Translations under genes and position numbers: made by a program
Notes under the pieces: generated by a model
What the model saw: only the letters and a program-made list of their open reading frames with translations
Database searches by the model: none
Told to the model about the DNA's origin: nothing
NCBI RefSeq assembly: GCF_007923295.1
Contig: NZ_VOIR01000015.1
Span: 227,753 to 291,752, forward strand
Length of the DNA: 64,000 bases
Source: Agrococcus sediminis
Lineage (GTDB): Bacteria > Actinomycetota > Actinomycetes > Actinomycetales > Microbacteriaceae
Direction: 5' to 3'
In this document: one piece after another, positions 57,876 through 64,000 of the stretch
Numbering within the stretch: the first letter of the stretch is position 1
Layout of the letters: every line of letters starts with the position of its first letter

Positions 57876-57991
57876 GGACCCCTTCGGGATCGCGGGACCC
57901 GTTCGATCGGGTCTCCGCATCCCGGAGGGGTCCGGCGCTTGCTGCAGCGGGTCCCCGGTTCCAGGAAGGGTCCGCGCAAGGGGTCTCCGCA
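57876..57991. repeat. Cluster of GGGTCC/GGGTCT elements
   Basis: Seven copies of GGGTCY or its inverse occur in 116 bases: GGACCC at 57876 and 57895, GGGTCT at 57909 and 57981, GGGTCC at 57928, 57949 and 57968. An 11-base copy GGGTCTCCGCA appears at 57909 and 57981. GACCCG (57896-57901) and CGGGTC (57908-57913) can pair. It lies between rnj and the export cassette; terminator or protein-binding cluster cannot be told apart. Confidence 0.6.
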
Positions 57992-58026
57992 CGGGGCTCG
58001 CTCCCTCGTCCGCTCGCGCGGCCGAT

Positions 58027-58072
58027 CTCATCCGACAGGATGAGTGCCGGATGCGCATGGTTGCCCTAGGTT
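58027..58072 (+). promoter_or_regulatory. Export cassette promoter region with operator candidate
   Basis: CTCATCC (58027-58033) and GGATGAG (58038-58044) form a perfect 7-base inverted repeat around GACA. TAGGTT (58067-58072) behind it could be the -10, placing the inverted repeat at or just ahead of the -35. A response regulator or repressor site is likely; no regulator gene is in the cassette. Confidence 0.5.
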
Positions 58073-58141
58073 GGCAGGCAGGGCGCCGACGCACCACGGC
58101 GCTGCCATTCCTCCGCAGGAGGCAGCCGAGAGGACCACGCC

Positions 58142-59323
58142 GTGGCCGAGCAGCATGACGACGCGCACCCGCTGACCGCCGAGCACATCCCTGCGCGTTC
58201 ACGTATGGACGAGGCGTTCGCACCCGCCTCGCACGCTGCGATGAGCCCCCGCGAAGCGCGGCGACAGGCTAAGCAGCAGCACCGGCTCGAGGCGCTCGAG
58301 CGCAAGCAGCTGCACCGCGCCGAGAAGGCCGCCCGCGGCCCGGGCGCCTGGCGCACCTGGGTGCTGCCGATGCTGAAGATCGGCGTCGCCGCGATCATCG
58401 CGATCGCGCTCGTCAAGCTCGCCTTCTTCCCCTCCGGGGAGCCGGCGGTCGCCGACGACCCGATGGCCGGCGCCATGTTCGACGAGCCGGTCGCGATCGT
58501 CGAGCGCGGCTCGATCGAGAACGCGGTCTCGATCGACGGCACCGTCGTGCCGGTCGAGGCGGTGCCCATCCGCTCGACGCAGACGGGCATGGTCTCCCGG
58601 GTCTACTACGACGACGGGCTCGAGGTCGCCGAGGGCGACGTGCTCTTCACGGTGCGGGTCGAGTCGGAGCCCGAGCCCGATGCCGACGGCAACCTCGGCG
58701 AGCCGACGGCCGCCATCTGGAACATGCGCGCGCCCGCGACCGGCACGCTGGTCGGCTTCGACCTGCTCGCCGGGCAGATGATCGACCTGGCCGGCGAGGC
58801 GGGCGCGGTGCAGCCGCCGCAGCATCTGGTGCGCGCCTCCGTCGGCGCCGCCGACCAGTACCGGCTCACGAGCCTGCCCGAGTCGGCGACCGTCACGATC
58901 GACTCCGGCCCCGCGCCCTTCGAGTGCGCCGACGTCGCCATCCGCCAGCCGACGGGGGAGGAGGCTGCCAGCGGTGCGAGCGCGACCCTCACGTGCGCGG
59001 TGCCGGCCGACGTGCGCGTGTTCGTGGGCCTGTCGACGAAGCTCGAGCTCGCCGCCGGCTCGGCATCCGACGTGCTGGTGCTGCCGACGACGGCCGTGCT
59101 CGGCAGCGCCGACGCCGGCATCGTCTACCGGCCGACGGTCGGCAGCGACGGCACGCCGGGCGAGCCCGAGGAGGTCCGCATCGAGCTGGGCATCAGCGAC
59201 GGCTCCGTGGTCGAGGTGCGCGCGGGCCTGTCCGAGGGCGACGAAGTGCTGCAGTTCGTGCCCGGCGCCGTCGATCCCTGCGCCGACCCTGCCACCGCCG
59301 ACCCGGCCGTCTGCGGGTTCTGA
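58142..59323 (+). CDS. Efflux periplasmic-adaptor-like (HlyD/MacA-type) protein
   Basis: 393 residues: a 70-residue charged cytoplasmic N-terminus, one membrane helix near 76-96, then an adaptor region. VPIRSTQTGMVSRVYYDDGLEVAEGDVLFTV near 138-168 and MRAPATGTLVGFDLLAGQMIDL are the two half-lipoyl strands, and DVLVLPTTAVL near 305 with the ISDGSVVEVRAGLSEGDEVL membrane-proximal domain fit MacA-type proteins. No coiled-coil hairpin is evident between the lipoyl halves, as expected without an outer-membrane channel. GTG start behind GAGAGGA. First gene of a three-gene cassette. Confidence 0.85.
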   Translation: MAEQHDDAHPLTAEHIPARSRMDEAFAPASHAAMSPREARRQAKQQHRLEALERKQLHRAEKAARGPGAWRTWVLPMLKIGVAAIIAIALVKLAFFPSGEPAVADDPMAGAMFDEPVAIVERGSIENAVSIDGTVVPVEAVPIRSTQTGMVSRVYYDDGLEVAEGDVLFTVRVESEPEPDADGNLGEPTAAIWNMRAPATGTLVGFDLLAGQMIDLAGEAGAVQPPQHLVRASVGAADQYRLTSLPESATVTIDSGPAPFECADVAIRQPTGEEAASGASATLTCAVPADVRVFVGLSTKLELAAGSASDVLVLPTTAVLGSADAGIVYRPTVGSDGTPGEPEEVRIELGISDGSVVEVRAGLSEGDEVLQFVPGAVDPCADPATADPAVCGF

Positions 59324-60018
59324 TGCCGCTGCTGCACCTGCGCGGCGTCACCCGGCAGTTCGCCACCATCGACGGGCCCGCCCTGCAGATCCTGAAGGGC
59401 GTCGACCTCGACGTCGCTGCCCACGACCGGGTCTCGATCGTGGGCCGCTCGGGCTCGGGCAAGTCGACGCTGCTCAACATCCTCGGCCTGATCGATCAGC
59501 CCACCACGGGCATCGTCGAGCTCGACGGCGAGCCCGTCGCGCTCATGGGCGGGCGGATGCGCGACCGGCTGCGCGGCGCGACCGTCGGCTTCGTGTTCCA
59601 GCAGTTCAACCTCATCGAGGGCCTCACCGCGGCCGAGAACGTCGCGGTGCCGCTGCACTACGGCGCGGGCAGGCGCTACTGGCAGCGCCACCGGCTGGCG
59701 AGCGAGATGCTCGACCGCGTCGGCCTCAGCCACCGCATCCACACGAAGGCGACGCACCTCTCCGGCGGCGAGCAACAGCGCGTCGCGATCGCCAGGGCGC
59801 TCGTGCGCAGCCCCCGGCTCATCCTCGCCGACGAGCCCACCGGCGCGCTCGACATCGAGACCGGCGGGCGCATCATGGATCTGCTCGACGAAGTCGCCGT
59901 CGACGCGGGCGCCGCGCTCGTCACCATCACGCACGACGTCGCCGTCGCCGCGCGCGCCCGCCGCATGCTGCGCATCGTCGACGGCCGGCTCGAGGCGACC
60001 GAGCAGGTGGCGGCGTGA
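59323..60018 (+). CDS. ABC transporter ATP-binding protein (MacB/LolD type)
   Basis: 231 residues. Walker A GRSGSGKST at 41-49, Q-loop VFQQFNL, signature LSGGEQQR near 143-150, Walker B LILADEPTGALD, switch His in ITHDVAVA. This sequence type drives FtsX/MacB-like permeases that work by mechanotransmission and are often linked to antibiotic or peptide export. Overlaps its neighbours by one (TGATG) and four (GTGA) bases. Confidence 0.94.
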   Translation: MPLLHLRGVTRQFATIDGPALQILKGVDLDVAAHDRVSIVGRSGSGKSTLLNILGLIDQPTTGIVELDGEPVALMGGRMRDRLRGATVGFVFQQFNLIEGLTAAENVAVPLHYGAGRRYWQRHRLASEMLDRVGLSHRIHTKATHLSGGEQQRVAIARALVRSPRLILADEPTGALDIETGGRIMDLLDEVAVDAGAALVTITHDVAVAARARRMLRIVDGRLEATEQVAA

Positions 60019-61259
60019 CCGACGTCGTCGCCGCCATCCAGGACGCCTGGACCGAGCTGCGCATCCACCGCGGCCGCGTGCTGATGAGCCTCATCGGCGT
60101 GACGGTCGCGATCGCCGCACTCACCGCATCCGTCGCCATCGGCGAACTGGCCCGCTCGACGCTGCTGGTCTCGTTCGAGTCGCAGAGCGGCCGTGCGGCC
60201 ACGCTGTCGGTGAACATGTGGCAGGACCAGCAGCCGGGCGGCGACCCGTTCGCCGGCCCCGGCGCCCCCTCGAGCGCCGACTCGCTCGCGATCATCGACG
60301 CGATGGATGCTGCGGTGGAGCGCTACGAGATCGAGTACTCGAGCGTGGTCACGGATGCGCAGGTAATGTTCCAGGGCGTCTCCGGCACGCAGGGCGTCGG
60401 CGTGCAGGGCGTCGAGCCTGACTACGCGCTCATGCGCCACCTGAGTGTCGCGGAGGGCCGCTTCCTGATCGAGAGCGACCGCGCCCGCCTGGCGCCCGCC
60501 GTGGTCGTCAACCGCGGCATGCTCGCCGCGATCGGTGGCAGCCTCGAGGCTGCGAGAACGGTCGAGATCGGCGGCGCGACGGCCGTCGTGGTGGGCGTGG
60601 TCGACCGCGGCATGCAGGACGAGTGGCCGCAGGCGTGGATGCTGCCGCGCGACCTGCTGCGCATGCCCGACGCCAGCGGGCCTATGTCGTACGTCAACCC
60701 TCCGCGCCTGGAGGCCTGGGTGCCGATCGAGCTGGCCGACGACGGCAAGCGGATGCTGAACCAGGACCTCACCGGGGCGCTGCCGGGCTGGAGCGTCGAC
60801 ACGCAGCGCAGCGACTGGCAGGCGTGGGGCGACGACTACGACCCGTTGCTGCCGCTGCAGCTCACGCTCGTCGGCACCGCCGCGGTGATCCTGCTGCTCG
60901 GTGCGCTCGGCCTCATCACCGTCGCGGTGGTCTCGATCCGGCAGCGGGTGCGCGAGTTCGGCATCCGCCGGGCGTTCGGCGCCAGCCGCGGCCGCATCTT
61001 CGTCGCCGTGATGCTCGAGTCGGTGGTCGGCACCGTGGTCGCCGGTGGCATCGGCATCGCCATCTGCATCTTCGCCTACCGGCTGCCGGTCGTGCAGGAG
61101 CTGCTGACGCAGGGGCTCGCAGGCGCGGCGCTGCCGGGCTTCCCGATGGCCGCCGCGATCACGGGCCTGCTCGTCTCGGCCGCCGTCGGCGCGCTCGCCG
61201 GCAGCATCCCCGCGACGATCGCGGTGCGCTCGAAGGTGATCGAGGCCATCCGCTTCTGA
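60015..61259 (+). CDS. ABC transporter permease (MacB/FtsX type)
   Basis: 414 residues: N-terminal helix near 22-42, a large extracytoplasmic domain (about 45-280), then three helices near 290-315, 340-365 and 380-402, the FtsX/MacB plan. IRQRVREFGIRRAFGASRGRIF near 310-332 is the coupling helix that touches the ATPase. The substrate is unknown. The stop lies at the foot of a hairpin. Confidence 0.92.
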   Translation: MTDVVAAIQDAWTELRIHRGRVLMSLIGVTVAIAALTASVAIGELARSTLLVSFESQSGRAATLSVNMWQDQQPGGDPFAGPGAPSSADSLAIIDAMDAAVERYEIEYSSVVTDAQVMFQGVSGTQGVGVQGVEPDYALMRHLSVAEGRFLIESDRARLAPAVVVNRGMLAAIGGSLEAARTVEIGGATAVVVGVVDRGMQDEWPQAWMLPRDLLRMPDASGPMSYVNPPRLEAWVPIELADDGKRMLNQDLTGALPGWSVDTQRSDWQAWGDDYDPLLPLQLTLVGTAAVILLLGALGLITVAVVSIRQRVREFGIRRAFGASRGRIFVAVMLESVVGTVVAGGIGIAICIFAYRLPVVQELLTQGLAGAALPGFPMAAAITGLLVSAAVGALAGSIPATIAVRSKVIEAIRF

Positions 61260-61282
61260 ATCCCGCGCGCCCGCGCGGATTC
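61258..61282 (+). terminator. Terminator of the export cassette
   Basis: GAATCC (61258-61263) pairs with GGATTC (61277-61282), and GCGCG (61265-61269) with CGCGC (61272-61276), with one bulged base. The hairpin begins inside the permease stop codon. Confidence 0.65.
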
Positions 61283-61326
61283 CACGGGATTCGGAGTGCC
61301 TCCGGCCGCCTGTCGGCGCCGCGATT

Positions 61327-61332
61327 TAGGGT
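61327..61332 (+). promoter_or_regulatory. -10 box for ftsK (leaderless)
   Basis: TAGGGT six bases before the ATG at 61339. Confidence 0.45.
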
Positions 61333-61338
61333 GTGCGC

Positions 61339-64000
61339 ATGTCGAGATCCACGCCGACGCGCCCCACGGCGCCCAAGACCGCTCCCAAGAGCCGTGCGAA
61401 GGCCTCGTCGGGCGGTGCCTCGACCGGCGCCACCACCAAGGTGCAGCGGCAGAGCCGCGGCGCGCAGGCGCAGCCCGTGTTCGAGGACGACAGCCCCGGC
61501 ATCGGCCAGCGCGCCTGGATGGGCCTCGCGCACGCCACCGGCGGCGCGGCCCGCGTGTTCGGCCGCGAGTCGCTCGCGAAGGACGAGCGCCGCGACGGCG
61601 TGCCTTTGTTCCTCACCATCCTCGCCGTCTTCGGCGCGATCGTCGAGTGGATCCTGCCCGCCAACCCGGTCGCGCAGGCGATCTCGGCCTACACCTTCGG
61701 CGGACTGTTCGGCCAGGTGGCGATCGCGCTCCCGGTGGTGTTCGTGCTGCTCGCGCTGTGGATGTTCCGCCACCCGGCCTCCGTCAGCGACAACGGCCGC
61801 GTCGGCGTGGGCCTCGCCCTGCTGCTGATCTCGGTGGCGGGCCTGTGCCACGTGGTGCTGGGCATGCCGGATGCGTCGCAGGGCATGCCGGCGCTCGCCG
61901 ACGCGGGCGGCATCCTCGGCTGGGTCGCCTCAGCGCCGCTCGCCGCGCTGCTGACCCCGATCGGCGCGGGCATCGTCTGCGGCCTCGTGGCCCTGCTCGC
62001 CGTGCTCGTCATCACCCGCACGGCGCCCAACCGCATCCCCGAGCGCCTCGTCGAGCTCTACGGCTACCTCTTCGGCGTCGAGACCGCGAGCGCCGAGGAG
62101 CGCGAGGAGGCCCGCCGCGCGCGCAAGGAGGCGAAGGAGCTCGCCCGCGCCGAGGCGGCCGACGCCGCCGACGACGAGCCGGTCGACGACGATCCCGACG
62201 CGCTGCCGTTCTGGCGCCGCAACGCCACCGGGCGCGAGGTCGACCCGGCCTACGACACGCCCGTGCTCATCGACCGCGACCAGCCGACCACCCGCGTCGA
62301 CGAGGTGCCGGCGGCGACGCCCGAGCCGCTGCCCGCGGCGACCCCGGCGCCCGACGAGCACGACGACTACGCGACCGCCGTGCTCGCCTCGCTCGAGCAG
62401 GCGGAGGAGGCGGTGCGCCGCCACACCGGCGAGGTCGCCGAGGCGCCGGCGGCGCCGCCCGCCGCGGCCCCCGCCCCCGCGCGCGAGCGCCCCTACCGGC
62501 TCCCGTCGATCGCGTCGCTCGGCCAGGGCGACCCGCCCCGCGCGCGGTCGCAGGCCAACGACGACATCGTCGCCGCGATCACGCAGGTGCTCGGCTCGTT
62601 CAACGTCGACGCGAAGGTCACAGGCTTCTCGCGCGGCCCGACCGTCACGCGTTACGAGATCGAGGTCGCGCCGGGCGTCAAGGTGGAGCGCGTCACCGCC
62701 CTGTCGAAGAACCTCTCGTACGCCGTCGCCTCGAACGAGGTGCGCATCCTCTCGCCCATCCCCGGCAAGTCGGCGATCGGCATCGAGATCCCGAACCCCG
62801 ACCGCGAGACCGTCAAGCTCGGCGACGTGCTGCGCTCGCGCGCGGCCGCCGACTCGAAGCACCCGATGACGATCGGCATCGGCAAGGACGTCGAGGGCGG
62901 CTACGTCGTCGCGAACCTCGCGAAGATGCCGCACCTGCTCGTGGCCGGCTCCACCGGCTCCGGCAAGTCGTCGTTCGTCAACTCGATGATCACGAGCCTG
63001 CTGATGCGGGCGAGCCCGGCCGACGTGCGGATGGTGCTCGTCGACCCGAAGCGCGTCGAGCTCACCGCCTACCAGGGCGTGCCGCACCTCATCACGCCCA
63101 TCATCACGAACCCCAAGAAGGCCGCCGAGGCGCTGCAGTGGGTCGTGAAGGAGATGGACATGCGGTACGACGACCTCGCGTCGTTCGGCTACAAGCACAT
63201 CGACGACTTCAACAAGGCGGTGCGCGCCGACGAGATCGTGCTGCCCGCCGGCAGCCAGCGCACGCTCAAGCCCTACCCGTACCTGCTGGTCGTCGTCGAC
63301 GAGCTCGCCGACCTCATGATGGTGGCGCCGCGCGACGTCGAGGACTCCATCGTGCGCATCACGCAGCTCGCGCGCGCGGCCGGCATCCACCTCGTGCTCG
63401 CGACGCAGCGCCCCTCCGTCGACGTGGTGACCGGCCTCATCAAGGCCAACGTGCCCTCGCGCTTCGCGTTCGCGGTCTCCTCGGTGACCGACTCGCGCGT
63501 CATCCTCGACCAGCCGGGCGCCGACAAGCTCATCGGCCAGGGCGACGGGCTGTTCCTGCCCATGGGCGCGAACAAGGCGATGCGCGTGCAGGGCGCGTGG
63601 GTCGACGAGGCCGAGATCCAGCGCGTCGTGCAGCACGTCACCGGGCAGGCGCAGCCCGAGTACCGCGACGACGTCGCCGAGGTCGCCGAGAAGCGCGAGA
63701 TCGACAGCGACATCGGCGACGACCTCGAGGACCTCTGCGCGGCCGCCGAGCTCGTCGTCTCGACCCAGTTCGGATCCACCTCCATGCTGCAGCGCAAGCT
63801 GCGCGTCGGCTTCGCGAAGGCCGGTCGCCTCATGGACCTGCTCGAGTCCCGCGAGATCGTCGGCCCGTCCGAGGGCTCGAAGGCGCGCGACGTGCTCGTG
63901 CCGCCGGACGGCCTCGCCGCCGTGCTCGCCTCGCTGCGCGGGGAGGGCCCGGCGCCGGCCGCCGCGCCGGCCGCACCCGCCGCGCCGCCCGCCGCGGCCG
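61339..64000 (+). CDS. ftsK: DNA translocase FtsK (3' end outside window)
   Basis: Septal DNA pump for chromosome segregation. 887 codons are present and the frame is open at the window end. An N-terminal region with about four membrane helices (near 90-240) is followed by a disordered acidic/Pro-rich linker (250-390). The alpha domain ([22 protein letters not shown]) and beta ATPase domain come next, with Walker [10 protein letters not shown] (K543), Walker [12 protein letters not shown] and [25 protein letters not shown]. The gamma winged helix begins near 795 ([28 protein letters not shown]). After it an Ala/Pro-rich tail runs off the edge. Confidence 0.95.
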   Translation, partial: MSRSTPTRPTAPKTAPKSRAKASSGGASTGATTKVQRQSRGAQAQPVFEDDSPGIGQRAWMGLAHATGGAARVFGRESLAKDERRDGVPLFLTILAVFGAIVEWILPANPVAQAISAYTFGGLFGQVAIALPVVFVLLALWMFRHPASVSDNGRVGVGLALLLISVAGLCHVVLGMPDASQGMPALADAGGILGWVASAPLAALLTPIGAGIVCGLVALLAVLVITRTAPNRIPERLVELYGYLFGVETASAEEREEARRARKEAKELARAEAADAADDEPVDDDPDALPFWRRNATGREVDPAYDTPVLIDRDQPTTRVDEVPAATPEPLPAATPAPDEHDDYATAVLASLEQAEEAVRRHTGEVAEAPAAPPAAAPAPARERPYRLPSIASLGQGDPPRARSQANDDIVAAITQVLGSFNVDAKVTGFSRGPTVTRYEIEVAPGVKVERVTALSKNLSYAVASNEVRILSPIPGKSAIGIEIPNPDRETVKLGDVLRSRAAADSKHPMTIGIGKDVEGGYVVANLAKMPHLLVAGSTGSGKSSFVNSMITSLLMRASPADVRMVLVDPKRVELTAYQGVPHLITPIITNPKKAAEALQWVVKEMDMRYDDLASFGYKHIDDFNKAVRADEIVLPAGSQRTLKPYPYLLVVVDELADLMMVAPRDVEDSIVRITQLARAAGIHLVLATQRPSVDVVTGLIKANVPSRFAFAVSSVTDSRVILDQPGADKLIGQGDGLFLPMGANKAMRVQGAWVDEAEIQRVVQHVTGQAQPEYRDDVAEVAEKREIDSDIGDDLEDLCAAAELVVSTQFGSTSMLQRKLRVGFAKAGRLMDLLESREIVGPSEGSKARDVLVPPDGLAAVLASLRGEGPAPAAAPAAPAAPPAAA

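Noticed and set aside
57876..57991. Ends of an insertion sequence
   Set aside because: No transposase remnant, no pair of longer inverted ends and no target duplication were seen.
57851..58141. Missed gene or tRNA in the 291-bp gap
   Set aside because: No cloverleaf, no open frame with start signals; only GGGTCY elements, an inverted repeat and a weak -10 were seen.

Overview
The window is about 64 kb of very GC-rich, densely packed bacterial chromosome. Gene content and order point to an actinobacterium of the order Micrococcales, most likely Microbacteriaceae (possibly near Agrococcus; the genus is a guess). Supporting signs are the non-mevalonate isoprenoid block dxr-rseP-ispG, the block nusA-ylxR-infB-rbfA-truB-ribF, the block rpsO-pnp-M16 protease-dapB-thyA-folA-dapA-rnj-ftsK, many GTG starts, 1- to 4-base stop/start overlaps, and -10 boxes of the type TAgnnT only 6-8 bases in front of start codons. 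No tRNA, rRNA, CRISPR array, insertion sequence or prophage was recognised, and no gene-free stretch reaches 300 bases.

Layout. 1-2591: end of an FtsK/EccC-type ATPase gene. 2558-5001: gabT-ald on the minus strand (amine and alanine catabolism). 5042-7121: OsmC protein, dxr and an acetyltransferase. 7173-12214: a lysozyme-like membrane protein, rseP, RNase HI, ispG and an MFS transporter. 12226-17341: a six-gene MoxR/DUF58/VWA operon. 17370-25297: proS, an inverted sodium:amino-acid symporter gene, then nusA-ylxR-infB-rbfA; no rimP is seen next to nusA. 25294-32044: RNB ribonuclease, mutY, a uridine-kinase-like protein, a panE-like reductase, truB, small membrane proteins and ribF. 32045-35491: deoC with a complete and a truncated aldehyde dehydrogenase. 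35539-37241: PIN protein and M20 peptidase. 37318-40423: a tryptophan-to-anthranilate operon (kynA, amidohydrolase, kynU). 40410-43955: lipoprotein, aspA and a PrsW-type protease. 44052-48333: rpsO, pnp and an M16 protease. 48398-49728: a phosphatase and an acetyltransferase flanking a 20-bp repeat array. 49779-57850: dapB, a membrane protein, thyA, folA, two cell-wall-binding-repeat proteins, dapA and rnj. 57851-61259: an HlyD/ABC/FtsX export cassette with its own upstream control region. 61339-end: ftsK, cut by the window edge.

The backbone is housekeeping: translation factors, RNA turnover (pnp, rnj, RNB, RNase HI), lysine/diaminopimelate synthesis, folate/thymidylate and isoprenoid precursors. 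Accessory pieces sit at joints of this backbone: the symporter between proS and nusA, the repeat array, the two CWB2 proteins between folA and dapA, and the export cassette between rnj and ftsK.

The most unusual signals are: the 20-bp-period array (eight direct plus three inverted copies) at 49014-49256; two mutually exclusive hairpins in front of infB, one covering its ribosome binding site; an amidohydrolase with a full set of metal ligands where the formylkynurenine deformylase is expected; an apparent split ALDH16 pair behind deoC; and 21 candidate leaderless genes.
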